DNA of 64,000 nt from Marinimicrobium locisalis (GTDB lineage Bacteria > Pseudomonadota > Gammaproteobacteria > Pseudomonadales > Cellvibrionaceae), in contig NZ_JBDLLG010000002.1 in assembly GCF_039822625.1 (NCBI RefSeq), forward strand, positions 186,001 through 250,000, in the 5' to 3' direction. Of the stretch, positions 1-9,177 are shown one piece after another. The position numbers and the translations under genes were made by a program. The first letter of the stretch is position 1, and each line of letters opens with the position of its first letter. The notes under the pieces are model-generated. The model had not been told where the DNA came from, made no database searches, and worked only from the letters and a program-made list of their open reading frames with translations.

Positions 1-1346
1 TTCTGTGGGGGCGACACAGCTACCGCCTAAGCCCCATGGACTTTGAGGCCAACGCCCGCGAGGGCATTGCCGTGGACTGGCCCATCCGCTACCAGGACCT
101 TGCGCCTTGGTATGACTATGTGGAAAAGTTCGCGGGCATCGCCGGCAACCGCGACGGGCTGAACGTCTTGCCGGATGGGCAGTATCAGCCCCCTATCCCC
201 CTTAACTGCGTGGAAAAAGACGCGGCCAAGCGCATTGAAAAGGCCTTTGGCGGCAAGCGCCACTTGATTCACAGCCGCGTGGCCAACATTACCCAGCCCA
301 AGCCGGAACAGGGCCGGGCCAACTGCCAGTATCGCAACAAGTGCTGGCTGGGATGCCCGTTCGGTGCTTACTTCAGTACCCAATCCTCCACCCTGCCGGC
401 GGCGGTGAACACCGGCAATCTGACCCTGCGGCCCTTCTCCATCGTCAGCCAGGTTCTGTACGACAAGGACAAAAAACGGGCCACCGGGGTGGAAGTCATT
501 GATGCCGAAAACCACCAGACCTACGAGTACACCGCCGATGTGGTGTTTCTGAACGCCTCGAGCTTCAACTCCACGTGGATTTTGATGAACTCCGCCACCG
601 ACGTGTGGGAAGGCGGGCTCGGCAGTCGCAGCGGTGAGTTGGGCCACAACGTCATGGACCACCACTTCCGCTGCGGCGCCTCCGGCGAGATTGACGGCTA
701 TGAGGACAAGTATTACTACGGCCGCCGCCCCGCCGGGTTTTACATCCCCCGCTTTCGCAACCTCGGGGGCGAGGAGCGCCCCTACCGGCGCGGCTTTGGG
801 TACCAGGGTGCGGCCAGCCGCGAACGCTGGGACCGGGACGTGGCCGAATTCGAGGTGGGCGCCGACCTGAAAAACGCGCTCAGCCAGCCCGGCGGCTGGA
901 TCATCGGCATGACCGGCTTTGGGGAAATTCTCCCCTACCACGACAACCGTATCTACCTGGATAAGCACGTCACGGACCACTGGGGCCTGCCCGTGCTCGC
1001 CATGGACGTGGAGATCAAGGAAAACGAGCGGCAAATGCGTCGAGATATGATTCAGGATGCCATCGACATCCTCGAAGCCGCCGGCGCTACCAACGTGCAG
1101 GGGAGCGATTGGGGCTATACCCCGGGCCAGGGCATTCACGAGATGGGCACCGCCCGCATGGGGCGCGACCCGAACACCTCGGTCCTCAACGGCTACAACC
1201 AAGTGTGGGATGCCCCCAACGTGTTTGTCACCGACGGCGCCTGCATGACCTCCGCCTCCAACGTGAACCCGTCATTAACCTACATGGCGCTGACCGCCCG
1301 GGCGGTGGACCACGCGGTGAAAGAGCTGAAGAAGGGGAATCTGTAA
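1..1346 (+). CDS. GMC-family FAD-dependent oxidoreductase, 5' end outside the window
   Basis: This is the C-terminal part of a glucose-methanol-choline type dehydrogenase that oxidises a sugar or alcohol with FAD. The frame is open from base 3, so the coding region continues upstream. The visible part begins with LWGRHSYRLSPMDFEANA, which in the gluconate/sorbitol dehydrogenase-like branch follows the N-terminal FAD-binding motif, missing here. Near the C-terminus are the GMC_oxred_C hallmarks HEMGTARMG and an NVNPSLTYMALTARA stretch, which carry the active-site histidine and asparagine region. The stop codon overlaps by one base (TAATG) the start of a gluconate-dehydrogenase-subunit-3-like gene, so the two proteins probably form one periplasmic dehydrogenase. 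The substrate cannot be read from the sequence. Confidence 0.9.
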   Translation, partial: LWGRHSYRLSPMDFEANAREGIAVDWPIRYQDLAPWYDYVEKFAGIAGNRDGLNVLPDGQYQPPIPLNCVEKDAAKRIEKAFGGKRHLIHSRVANITQPKPEQGRANCQYRNKCWLGCPFGAYFSTQSSTLPAAVNTGNLTLRPFSIVSQVLYDKDKKRATGVEVIDAENHQTYEYTADVVFLNASSFNSTWILMNSATDVWEGGLGSRSGELGHNVMDHHFRCGASGEIDGYEDKYYYGRRPAGFYIPRFRNLGGEERPYRRGFGYQGAASRERWDRDVAEFEVGADLKNALSQPGGWIIGMTGFGEILPYHDNRIYLDKHVTDHWGLPVLAMDVEIKENERQMRRDMIQDAIDILEAAGATNVQGSDWGYTPGQGIHEMGTARMGRDPNTSVLNGYNQVWDAPNVFVTDGACMTSASNVNPSLTYMALTARAVDHAVKELKKGNL

Positions 1347-1915
1347 TGAACCGACGCGAACTGCTCAAACTGATCACCGCCGCCACCGGTACCGCCATGG
1401 TGGGCGGCACCGCCGCGTTGGCCGGCTGCGCGACGGGCAGCCGGGAGGCGCAGCCCCCCACATACACTTTCACCGAAGAGGACGTGCGCCTGCTCGATGA
1501 AGTGGCGGAAACCATTCTGCCCCGCACCGACACCCCGGGGGCGAAAGACGCCCGGGTCGGCGCCTTTATGAAAGTCTTTGTGACTGACTGCTACACCCCG
1601 CAGGAGCAGGCCCTATTCCACGGTGGCCTTCCGCAGCTGGAAGCCTCGGCCGAGGCCCGTTACGGCCAGCGTTTTATGGCGTTGGATACGGCCCAGCGCA
1701 CGGAACTGATTCGTGAGCTGGACCGTGAAGCCAAGGCCGTGCTCGCCGCCAGTGGTCGGCTCCATTACTTTACCCTGATCAAACAGCTCACGCTGTTCGG
1801 CTTCTTTACCTCCGAAGTAGGCGGCACCGAGGTGTTGCGCTATGTCGCCATCCCCGGCCGCTATGACGGCTGCATGCCCTATGAGGAAGGCGAGCGCGCC
1901 TGGGCCACCCGGTAG
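1346..1915 (+). CDS. Gluconate 2-dehydrogenase subunit 3-like protein
   Basis: This 189-residue protein matches the small subunit that accompanies periplasmic GMC dehydrogenases. The N-terminus NRRELLK followed by a hydrophobic stretch and LAGC (Cys28) looks like a twin-arginine signal with a lipobox, so it is probably a Tat-exported lipoprotein. The mature part has the family pattern: LLDEVAETILPRTDTPGAKDA near the start, then VFVTDCY and a C-terminal segment with FGFFTSEVGG. Translation starts at an ATG overlapping the stop of the upstream flavoprotein, which indicates coupling. In characterised relatives this subunit supports export or maturation of the large subunit; that role is carried over from the family. 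Confidence 0.85.
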   Translation: MNRRELLKLITAATGTAMVGGTAALAGCATGSREAQPPTYTFTEEDVRLLDEVAETILPRTDTPGAKDARVGAFMKVFVTDCYTPQEQALFHGGLPQLEASAEARYGQRFMALDTAQRTELIRELDREAKAVLAASGRLHYFTLIKQLTLFGFFTSEVGGTEVLRYVAIPGRYDGCMPYEEGERAWATR

Positions 1916-1982
1916 AACGATTGCAGCGGTGGGCTTGTCGGTATAGGGTCTATGGCCGAAACCCGCCTCAAGGAGATGCCCT

Positions 1983-2981
1983 ATGCCCCGTTGCTTGCAC
2001 GCCGCCGTACTGGTCCTTGCCCTGGCGGCCTTGTCCGCTTTGGCGATGGCCGAGGACAAAACCCCGTCTTACGATGCTCGGTTGAGCGATTACCCCTACC
2101 CTTTCGATGTGCATACATTCGCCTTTGACAGCCAGCGCCAGCGGCTGGAAATGGCCTATATGCACCTGCCGGCCAAAGACGAAAAGCCCACCGTCTTGTT
2201 ATTGCACGGCAAGAATTTCGCCGCCGATTACTGGGAAAAGACCGCGAACCACCTCCATGGCCAAGGCTATGGCGTGCTAATGCCGGACCAGATCGGGTTT
2301 GGCAAATCTTCCAAGCCGGCGCATTACCAGTTCTCCTTCGAAGCCCTGGCGGCCAATACCCGGGCACTGGTGGACAAGCTCGGCCTGGAGCGGGTCAGCG
2401 TCATGGGCCACTCCATGGGCGGCATGCTGGCCACCCGCTACGCGTTGCAGTATGCCGACAGTGTGGAACAGCTGGTGCTGGTCAACCCCGTGGGGTTGGA
2501 AGACTACCTTCGCTACGTCGAGTACAAAGACCCCGACTTCTTCTACCAACAAGAATTGGGCAAAACCCTGGACAAAGTACGCGCCTACCAGAAAAAGAAC
2601 TATTACGACGGTCAGTGGAAACCCGAATACGAAGCGCTGACGGCCATTCACGCCGGTTGGATTAACGGCCCGGATTGGGAACGGGTGGCCTGGAACAATG
2701 CGCTGACCTATGACCTCATCTTCACCGGAGCGGTGGCCAACGAATTTGACCAACTCAGCGTCCCCACCACCCTGATCATTGGGACCCGGGATACCACCGG
2801 CCCGGGGCGCGGCTGGAAGAAACCGGGAGTGGACTACGAGCTGGGCCGCTATGATCAGTTGGGGCAGCGGGTCGCCGAACAAATCCCCAACGCCACGCTT
2901 TTCGAGCTGAAGGATGTCGGCCACATGCCCCAATTCGAAGCCTTTGATCGCTACCGGGATCGGCTGGATAAGATTTTCTAG
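1983..2981 (+). CDS. Exported alpha/beta hydrolase
   Basis: The product has 332 residues with a cleavable signal peptide (residues 1-23, ending in ALAMA). The alpha/beta-hydrolase signature is complete. LLLHG at 72-76 supplies the oxyanion hole, GHSMGG places the nucleophile at Ser144, an Asp lies in the GTRDTTGPG segment near 271, and the catalytic His lies in VGHMPQFE near 315. A strong ribosome site (AAGGAGAT) precedes the ATG. Many close-looking proteins are annotated as periplasmic hydrolases or haloperoxidase-like esterases; the substrate is unknown. It follows the dehydrogenase pair by about 70 bases and may be independent. Confidence 0.85.
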   Translation: MPRCLHAAVLVLALAALSALAMAEDKTPSYDARLSDYPYPFDVHTFAFDSQRQRLEMAYMHLPAKDEKPTVLLLHGKNFAADYWEKTANHLHGQGYGVLMPDQIGFGKSSKPAHYQFSFEALAANTRALVDKLGLERVSVMGHSMGGMLATRYALQYADSVEQLVLVNPVGLEDYLRYVEYKDPDFFYQQELGKTLDKVRAYQKKNYYDGQWKPEYEALTAIHAGWINGPDWERVAWNNALTYDLIFTGAVANEFDQLSVPTTLIIGTRDTTGPGRGWKKPGVDYELGRYDQLGQRVAEQIPNATLFELKDVGHMPQFEAFDRYRDRLDKIF

Positions 2982-3162
2982 CCCGCCCCTTAACCCACAG
3001 GGGCCGAGCGCCCCTTCCCCGCCCCCGAGAGGCCGGCCCCGGGGTTTCACATTGAGCCCCTGTCGGCCCGGGGTTATACTGCCCGCCTTGTTTTACCCAA
3101 TGTTGTTATAGCCAATAGTGTTTCGCCCGACCTTATGTCGCCGGACAGCCGAAGGAGCCGCC

Positions 3163-3393
3163 ATGCCCCTGCACCACCGCACCGCCCACTTCCGTGCGTT
3201 TGCCAGTGCAATCGCCCTTTCGGCATTGCTCCTGGCGGGCTGCGGCCAAAAAGGCCCGCTCTACCTGCCCGAAGAGGCCGAGGACACCCCGCCGGCTGAA
3301 AGCTCTGAGGAAGGCACCGAGGAAAGCCTCAAGGAAAGCTCCGAGGAAGAGAGCCCCGAGCAGACTGCTGGCGACGAGACCCAGGGCGACTAA
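3163..3393 (+). CDS. lptM: LPS translocon maturation lipoprotein LptM (YifL family)
   Basis: This small lipoprotein (76 residues) has a type II signal ending in LLLAGC (Cys27), followed by the family signature GQKGPLYLP. The rest is an acidic tail rich in Glu and Ser. LptM/YifL proteins sit in the outer membrane and assist oxidative maturation of LptD in the LPS export machine. I chose the ATG at 3163 because GAAGGAG lies just upstream; an upstream in-frame start at 3118 would add a stretch that does not resemble a signal peptide. It lies directly before lysA, the usual position of this gene in Pseudomonas relatives. Confidence 0.85.
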   Translation: MPLHHRTAHFRAFASAIALSALLLAGCGQKGPLYLPEEAEDTPPAESSEEGTEESLKESSEEESPEQTAGDETQGD

Positions 3394-3414
3394 CCCCCGA
3401 TTTTGAGACAAATT

Positions 3415-4692
3415 ATGCGCGCATTTGAACGCCGTAATGGCGAGTTGTTTGCGGAAGACGTCCCCTTGAGCCAAGTGGCTCTGGAGTTCGGAACCCCCAC
3501 CTACGTTTACAGTCGGGCTGCCTTTACCCAGCACTACCTGGCCTACGCCGAGGCGCTGGGGAACCACCCCGGTATGGTGTGCTACGCCATTAAAGCCAAT
3601 TCCAACCTGGCCGTGCTGGATTTGCTGGTACGCCTGGGGGCGGGCTTCGACATTGTCTCCGGCGGCGAGCTTGAGCGGGTGCTGCGCGCGGGGGGCGATC
3701 CGGCTCGGGTGGTGTTCTCCGGCGTGGGCAAAACCCCGGATGAAATGGTCCGAGCCCTGGAAGTGGGCATTTTCTGCTTCAACGTGGAGTCCGAAGCCGA
3801 GCTGGAGCAACTCTCCCAACTCGCCTCGGAGCGTGGCAAAACCGCCAATATCTCCCTGCGGGTCAACCCGGATGTGGATGCTCAAACGCACCCCTACATT
3901 TCCACCGGCCTTAAAGAGAACAAGTTCGGCGTCGCCATTGAGCGCGCACCGGCGGTTTATCGTCGGGCCCGCGAGCTGCCCGGCATTGCCTTGCAGGGGC
4001 TGGACTGCCACATCGGCTCCCAGCTGACCCAGCTCGCCCCCTTTATGGATGCGCTGGATCGCCTGCTGGTGCTGGTGGATGAGCTGGCCGAAGAAGGCAT
4101 TGAGATTCACCACCTGGACCTGGGCGGCGGCCTGGGGGTGACCTATCGGGATGAAGTGCCCCCGCCGGTCGGCGACTATATCGAGGCGATCAAAACCAAG
4201 CTGGGGGACCGCCCCCTCAGCCTCCTGTTCGAGCCGGGCCGCTCCATCGCCGCCAACGCCGGGGTGATGTTGACCGAGGTGTTGTACCTCAAGCCCACAG
4301 AGCACAAGAATTTCGCCATTATTAATGGCGCAATGAACGACAACATTCGCCCGTCGCTCTACCAGGCTTGGCAGGACATCGTTCCCGTGACCGAACATGG
4401 CGGCGAGGTCAAAACCTGGGACTTGGTGGGCCCGGTCTGCGAGACCGGCGACTTCCTGGGTAAGAACCGGGAACTGGCCTTGAAGCCCGGCGACCTGCTC
4501 GCCATGCTCTCGACCGGTGCCTACGGCTTTGGCATGAGCTCCAACTACAACAGCCGCGGTCGCCCCGCCGAGGTACTGGTGGATGGTGATCACGCTCACC
4601 TGGTCCGCGCCCGGGAAACCATTGACGATCAATTGCGCGGCGAGCAGTTGCTCCCCGACGCCGAGCCCGCCGCCAAGTCGGCGGCTAAGTAA
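3415..4692 (+). CDS. lysA: Diaminopimelate decarboxylase
   Basis: LysA converts meso-diaminopimelate to L-lysine with pyridoxal phosphate. The 425-residue product has full length. YAIKANSN carries the PLP-binding Lys60; HIGSQ, LGGGLGV and EPGRS are the phosphate-binding and barrel motifs, and GPVCETGDFLG supplies the catalytic Cys of the C-terminal domain. The ATG at 3415 is preferred over a TTG 12 bases earlier because the protein then starts at the usual MxxF. It sits in the conserved lptM-lysA-dapF-DUF484-xerC block, 9 bases before dapF, and is probably co-transcribed with it. Confidence 0.97.
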   Translation: MRAFERRNGELFAEDVPLSQVALEFGTPTYVYSRAAFTQHYLAYAEALGNHPGMVCYAIKANSNLAVLDLLVRLGAGFDIVSGGELERVLRAGGDPARVVFSGVGKTPDEMVRALEVGIFCFNVESEAELEQLSQLASERGKTANISLRVNPDVDAQTHPYISTGLKENKFGVAIERAPAVYRRARELPGIALQGLDCHIGSQLTQLAPFMDALDRLLVLVDELAEEGIEIHHLDLGGGLGVTYRDEVPPPVGDYIEAIKTKLGDRPLSLLFEPGRSIAANAGVMLTEVLYLKPTEHKNFAIINGAMNDNIRPSLYQAWQDIVPVTEHGGEVKTWDLVGPVCETGDFLGKNRELALKPGDLLAMLSTGAYGFGMSSNYNSRGRPAEVLVDGDHAHLVRARETIDDQLRGEQLLPDAEPAAKSAAK

Positions 4693-4701
4693 GGAAAGAC
4701 C

Positions 4702-5532
4702 ATGCGCCTGCGCTTTACCAAAATGCACGGCCTGGGGAACGACTTCGTCGTAATCGACGGCGTCACCCAAAAAGTGCGTTTGAATGCAGACAAAATTCGC
4801 GCGCTCGCCGACCGCCACTTCGGGGTTGGCTGTGACCAGGTACTGCTGGTGGAACCTCCCGGCCGACCGGATGTGGATTTTCGCTACCGCATTTTCAACG
4901 CCGACGGCGGCGAAGTGGAAAACTGCGGCAACGGCGCCCGTTGCTTCGCCCGCTTCGTGCTGGAGCGAAAACTGACCGGCAAGCGCACCATTCGCGTGGA
5001 AACCGCCGAGGGCGACATGACCCTAAAGGTGACCCCAAACGGCGAAGTGGAAGTCGATATGGGGGTGCCCAAGCTGGCCCCGGCGGAGGTTCCCTTTGAG
5101 GGCGGTGAGCAGGCAGTCAGCTATGACCTGGAGCTGCCCGGGCAGACCATCGACATTTCCGCGGTCTCCATGGGTAACCCCCACGCCGTGTTGCTGGTGA
5201 ACAAAGTCGACAGCGCCCCGGTGGAAGAGCTGGGCCCGCTGATCGAAAGCCACCCACGTTTCCCCCGGCGGGTGAACGCGGGCTTTATGCAGATGGTTAC
5301 CCCGGGGGAGATCAACCTTCGGGTGTACGAGCGCGGCGCCGGGGAAACCCTGGCCTGCGGCACCGGGGCCTGCGCCGCCGTAGTGGCGGGCCGGCTGCGC
5401 CAGATTCTGGATGAAACGGTTAAGGTCCACCTGCGCGGCGGTACCCTGACCATCACCTGGCCGGGCCCGGGCCACTCCGTTATCATGACCGGCCCCGCGA
5501 CGACGGTGTTTCACGGACAGGTTAAAATATAG
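4702..5532 (+). CDS. dapF: Diaminopimelate epimerase
   Basis: DapF interconverts LL- and meso-diaminopimelate, feeding peptidoglycan and lysine synthesis. The 276-residue product has the normal length. Both catalytic cysteines are visible: Cys75 in ENCGNGARC and Cys219 in LACGTGAC. The N-terminus FTKMHGLGNDFV is the family signature. It follows lysA closely and is followed 12 bases later by the DUF484 gene. Confidence 0.98.
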   Translation: MRLRFTKMHGLGNDFVVIDGVTQKVRLNADKIRALADRHFGVGCDQVLLVEPPGRPDVDFRYRIFNADGGEVENCGNGARCFARFVLERKLTGKRTIRVETAEGDMTLKVTPNGEVEVDMGVPKLAPAEVPFEGGEQAVSYDLELPGQTIDISAVSMGNPHAVLLVNKVDSAPVEELGPLIESHPRFPRRVNAGFMQMVTPGEINLRVYERGAGETLACGTGACAAVVAGRLRQILDETVKVHLRGGTLTITWPGPGHSVIMTGPATTVFHGQVKI

Positions 5533-5544
5533 TCAGGCCCTACT

Positions 5545-6234
5545 ATGAGCGAGCACACCACCGGACAGCCGACGTTGACCGATGAACAGGTCGCCGAGTA
5601 CCTGGAAGCCCACCCGGACTTCTTTGTCCGGCAGCGCAAACTGCTGGCGGACCTGGAGCTGCCCCATGAAAGCGGGCCGGCGGTGTCGCTGGTGGAGCGG
5701 CAAGTCTCGGTGCTGCGCGAGCGCAACATGGATATGCGCCACCGCTTGAGCAAGCTACTCGACAACGCCCGGGAAAACGACAAACTGTTCGACAAAACCA
5801 AGCGACTGGTGCTCGCCCTACTCGAAGGGCGGGACATGGGCGATATAATCGACGCCCTGTTTTTCAGCTTTGATCAAGACTTCAACATCCACTACACCAG
5901 CCTGCTGCTGTTCGGCCACCCCGACCGGATCCCCGGCAGCCAAGCCGACGTGGTTTCCATCAGCGAAGCCCGCAAACACATCGCCCCGCTGCTGAAAAAC
6001 AACCGGGCCATGTGCGGGACTTTGGGTGAGGGCGAGTTGAAGTTTCTGTTCGGCGACAACGCCGGGCAAATCGGCTCCGTCGCCACCGTGCCCCTGGTCC
6101 ACGGCAACGCCTATGGCCTGCTCGCCATCGGCAACCGCGACCCCCACTACTACCGCTCCAGCATGGGCACCCTATTCCTGGGCTACATCGCCGAAGTCCT
6201 CAACCGCTTGCTCCCCGACCACCTCCCACGCTAA
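5545..6234 (+). CDS. DUF484 family protein, GAF-like
   Basis: This 229-residue protein belongs to the DUF484 family found between dapF and xerC in many gammaproteobacteria. The N-terminus has the family motif VAEYLEAHPDFFVRQ, followed by a helical segment rich in Arg and Leu (residues 45-90) and a GAF-like domain ending in GTLFLGYIAEVLNRLLP. No enzymatic motif is visible. Its function is not established; the fixed position beside xerC suggests shared expression but does not prove a role in recombination. Confidence 0.92.
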   Translation: MSEHTTGQPTLTDEQVAEYLEAHPDFFVRQRKLLADLELPHESGPAVSLVERQVSVLRERNMDMRHRLSKLLDNARENDKLFDKTKRLVLALLEGRDMGDIIDALFFSFDQDFNIHYTSLLLFGHPDRIPGSQADVVSISEARKHIAPLLKNNRAMCGTLGEGELKFLFGDNAGQIGSVATVPLVHGNAYGLLAIGNRDPHYYRSSMGTLFLGYIAEVLNRLLPDHLPR

Positions 6235-6247
6235 TCTTGGGCTATCC

Positions 6248-6275
6248 GTAGGGCGGATAAGCCTGCGCATCCGCC
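6248..6275. repeat. REP-like palindromic element
   Basis: A GTAGGGCGGAT head is followed by a short loop and ATCCGCC. The arms GGCGGAT (6252-6258) and ATCCGCC (6269-6275) are perfectly complementary. The GTAGGGCGGAT...ATCCGCC layout is typical of REP sequences scattered between genes in many gammaproteobacteria. It lies in the DUF484-xerC gap, 40 bases before xerC. I saw no second copy in this window. Confidence 0.6.
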
Positions 6276-6316
6276 ACTCCCAAGGCTTTCGCCGTTGCCA
6301 ATAGCGGAAAACCCCT

Positions 6317-7231
6317 ATGTCCCACCCCTTCCAACCCGAGCGCACCGCCTTCCTCACCTACCTGCGCACCGAGAAACACCTTTCCCCGCGCACCGAAGAC
6401 GCCTACGCCCGGGATTTGGACAAGTTTCTGAAATACTGCGAACACCGAGAACTGACCGACCTCAAAACCATCACCGTCCACCACCTGCGGGAAAACCTCG
6501 CCAGCCTCCACCGCAAGGGCCTCAGCGGCAAAAGCCTGCGCCGCTGGCTCTCCTCCATGCGGGCCTTCTTCCGCTTTGGCATTCGCAGAGGCTGGCTCAA
6601 AACCAACCCCGCAGACGGCCTGCAAGCTCCGAAAGTCGCCAAAAAGCTCCCCAAAGTGCTGGACGTGGACCAGGCCACCCAGTTCGTGGAAGTCAAAGAG
6701 GAAGGGTTTCTCGGCTGCCGCGACCGCGCCCTGCTGGAGCTGATCTACTCCTCCGGCCTGCGTCTGGCCGAAGCCGTGGGCCTGAACGTACAGGATGTGG
6801 ACCTGCGAGAAGGCGCCGTCATCGTCACCGGTAAAGGCAACAAAGCCCGACAACTGCCGGTCGGCAAACCCGCACGGGCGGCGCTAAAAACATGGCTCCA
6901 GGAACGCGCCCCCATGGCCCCGGCGGAGGAGTCCGCCCTGTTCATCAGCCAGCGCGGCAAACGCCTCACCCCACGCGCCGTGCAGCTGAGAATGCAGCAA
7001 CTCAGCATCAAACAGAACATGGACGAACCCGTCCATCCCCACATGCTACGCCACTCCTTCGCCAGCCACATGCTGGAATCCAGTGGCGACCTGCGGCTGG
7101 TGCAGGAGCTGCTGGGTCACGCGAATATTTCCACCACCCAGGTCTATACCCATCTGGATTTCCAGCACTTGGCGAAGGTTTACGATCAGGCGCATCCTCG
7201 CGCCAATAGAACCAATAAAGATAAAAAATAG
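6317..7231 (+). CDS. xerC: Site-specific tyrosine recombinase XerC
   Basis: XerC acts with XerD at dif to resolve chromosome dimers. The 304-residue protein has the SAM-like N-terminal domain (about 8-95) and the catalytic domain. All catalytic residues are present: Arg149 (SGLRLAE), Lys173 (TGKGNK), His242 and Arg245 (HPHMLRH), His268 (LLGHANIS) and Tyr277 (TTQVYTH). It closes the lysA-dapF-DUF484-xerC block. The usual downstream HAD-family gene is absent. Two decayed copies of this gene's 3' half occur at 9178 and 12471, separated by unrelated cargo. Confidence 0.97.
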   Translation: MSHPFQPERTAFLTYLRTEKHLSPRTEDAYARDLDKFLKYCEHRELTDLKTITVHHLRENLASLHRKGLSGKSLRRWLSSMRAFFRFGIRRGWLKTNPADGLQAPKVAKKLPKVLDVDQATQFVEVKEEGFLGCRDRALLELIYSSGLRLAEAVGLNVQDVDLREGAVIVTGKGNKARQLPVGKPARAALKTWLQERAPMAPAEESALFISQRGKRLTPRAVQLRMQQLSIKQNMDEPVHPHMLRHSFASHMLESSGDLRLVQELLGHANISTTQVYTHLDFQHLAKVYDQAHPRANRTNKDKK

Positions 7232-7533
7232 CGGTATTTATAACATAAAAATCAACACTTGATATAACGAAGCAATAAGCGAATTAGTGTTGCTTTTGTC
7301 GCGCAAATGTTAAAAAATGTCACTTTGAACGTCGTTTTGCAGGTGTTATTCGCAAGGATGTGAGGCTTGTCGTATATATCTTCATCTTCTCTCCCTTCCG
7401 AAACTCCACGCGATCTAAAACCTCTTTGACATTCAGACCTTATTTGTCTGACGTAGCTTATTGCTCATTAGCAACGCGTGCGTAGTCCAGAGTAAAAACG
7501 GTAGTCAAAGCTCATAATAAATTGGAGAAAACC
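7232..7533. other. AT-rich intergenic stretch after xerC
   Basis: These 300 bases are clearly richer in A and T than the flanking genes and contain no convincing coding region, tRNA or strong hairpin terminator. The sequence marks the left edge of the accessory block. The promoter of the following lipoprotein pair probably lies here, but I could not assign one with confidence. Confidence 0.5.
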
Positions 7534-8259
7534 ATGAAAACCAAGCTCATTCTTTTGCTGACATTCATCGCTATTGGTACGGGTTGCGCAACAGCGCCTC
7601 GGGACCCCATCGCCCTTACGAACGGCTATTACGACGAACCGGCAAGGGTTGCCATTTATCAGAAATCGTTTCCTGAAACCGCAAGGATGACCATGCCAGG
7701 GGCATCCTGTTTGTTGTGCTTGGCTGCGGCCGCAGTCGCCAACGATGCCGTTTCCGGGCACACTAAAACGTTAAGCACCGATGAATTATCAATTGCCGTG
7801 AAAGGGCTTCAAGGCACTCTTGAGGAACGTGGGATGGACGTTGAATGGGTCAATATCGAAGAGCCCATGCAGCGCTTGCCGAAGTTTAAATCTCCTAAGG
7901 AGTCCGGCTATCCCAAGAAAGATTATCGGGCCTTGCGCGAAGTCGTCGATGCGGACCACTTGATGGTGATTGAGTTCGGCCACATTGGCGTAGAGCGAAC
8001 GTACTCCAATTACGTACCTACCAGTTCTCCCCAGGGGGCCGTCACGGGAACGCTTTACATGGTGGACCTCAATACTAATGAGTACTACCTGTTTGACCCG
8101 ATTCACATTCGGGTGCCGGTTGAGGGTGACTGGAAGGAGCCGCCGAGCTTTCCTGGCGTGACCATGGCTTACTTTGAGGCGCTCGAGCGTGCAAAACTGG
8201 AAATCAGCAATGCGCTCGTCGAAGAAGCTCCCGTAGAGGTCGCTGGAGAGGGAACATGA
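7534..8259 (+). CDS. Uncharacterised lipoprotein
   Basis: I do not recognise a family. The 241-residue product starts with a lipoprotein signal, with Cys18 in IGTGC. A conspicuous CLLCLAAAAVAND segment near residue 60 could be a membrane-inserting or buried helix. The C-terminal half contains alternating strands (DADHLMVIEFGHIGVERTY, TGTLYMVDLNTNEYYLF), consistent with a compact alpha/beta domain. GGAGA precedes the ATG. Its last four bases overlap the next lipoprotein gene (ATGA), so the two are translationally coupled and probably form a complex. The pair sits between intact xerC and the first xerC remnant. Confidence 0.75.
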   Translation: MKTKLILLLTFIAIGTGCATAPRDPIALTNGYYDEPARVAIYQKSFPETARMTMPGASCLLCLAAAAVANDAVSGHTKTLSTDELSIAVKGLQGTLEERGMDVEWVNIEEPMQRLPKFKSPKESGYPKKDYRALREVVDADHLMVIEFGHIGVERTYSNYVPTSSPQGAVTGTLYMVDLNTNEYYLFDPIHIRVPVEGDWKEPPSFPGVTMAYFEALERAKLEISNALVEEAPVEVAGEGT

Positions 8260-9155
8260 TTCGGTGGGCGATGCTGACCTGTGTTACTTGTAGCCTTTTG
8301 GGCGTGGGTTGCGGAACCGTCCAGACGGACGATTATGCGGTCTATAGGCACGCCCCCGAGGCGTCCACTCTCGTTCAAGAGCCTGTGGCGGTGGTTTTCA
8401 CCAACCCAGAGGGCATTGAGTTTCGAGGGGTCGCTTCTCATGACGATAGCGTGGAATCAGCGAATATTCTCTACTCAGGGGCAGGAGGCGCTGGAGGTGT
8501 TGCCGCTCAAATCGCTCTTCATGCGACAATGGTCCAAGGCGCCCAAGACCGAAAATTGGAAAAGTTGCGTGAGCAGGCCAACCAAGTGCTCCAACCGTTA
8601 TCGGAGGAGGTTGAAGCGTTGCAAGGCATGGATCTTTCAACGTTGTCAGTGGACGGCAAATTCTCGGTAAAGCCACGCCGGAGCGACATTGAAGTTGAGT
8701 CTACTCATATCGAAACATACCCCATTTTTTACGTTACCGAAGACCTTAGCAGCTTATCGGTAAAAAACGTTTTGATTCTTCGTAGTCCTGGCGACCCTCA
8801 GACGCCGCCGGTTTACCAGAATCTGGTAGAAGTGGTTTCTGATCGCTCTATTGGTGCGTCCACCAAAAAGGAGTTGCTGGGGAAAGGGCTTGAGGTGGTA
8901 TTAAAGGAACTTTATCAAGTCTCCGTATTGGTCGCGCTAGATGACATGAAAGACCGGTTGCAGGCGGATAATCAACAACCAGAAACCTTCCGACATGACG
9001 TGGGTGGCGACCTACGGATTGAGAGGGGAGTTACCGTCAAAGAGAGCTGTTCGAACGTTGTGGTAAGGAACCTTCGAGGCTGGTTGATTAGCCTTCCAAA
9101 GCCGGATACGGAGTGTGTGGATACATTCGCTGACGGCTCACTACAGAAAGGGTAA
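8256..9155 (+). CDS. Uncharacterised lipoprotein, partner of the upstream gene
   Basis: This is a 299-residue product of unknown family. It has a type II signal with Cys19 in LGVGC, then a segment with GAGGAGGVAAQIALHATMVQ (about 73-92) that looks like a glycine-rich amphipathic or membrane-associated helix. A long predicted alpha/beta part follows. Cys residues near the C-terminus (ESCSNVVV, DTECVDTF) could form a disulfide. The start overlaps the previous stop by four bases. Base composition is lower in GC than in the core genes, which fits acquisition with its partner. Confidence 0.75.
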   Translation: MIRWAMLTCVTCSLLGVGCGTVQTDDYAVYRHAPEASTLVQEPVAVVFTNPEGIEFRGVASHDDSVESANILYSGAGGAGGVAAQIALHATMVQGAQDRKLEKLREQANQVLQPLSEEVEALQGMDLSTLSVDGKFSVKPRRSDIEVESTHIETYPIFYVTEDLSSLSVKNVLILRSPGDPQTPPVYQNLVEVVSDRSIGASTKKELLGKGLEVVLKELYQVSVLVALDDMKDRLQADNQQPETFRHDVGGDLRIERGVTVKESCSNVVVRNLRGWLISLPKPDTECVDTFADGSLQKG

Positions 9156-9177
9156 AGCCTAAGTCGTGCTGGGGCAG

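Noticed and set aside
3133..4818. Long minus-strand open frame opposite lysA
   Set aside because: Antisense to a complete, motif-bearing lysA; the translation has no recognisable domain and reflects high GC codon bias.
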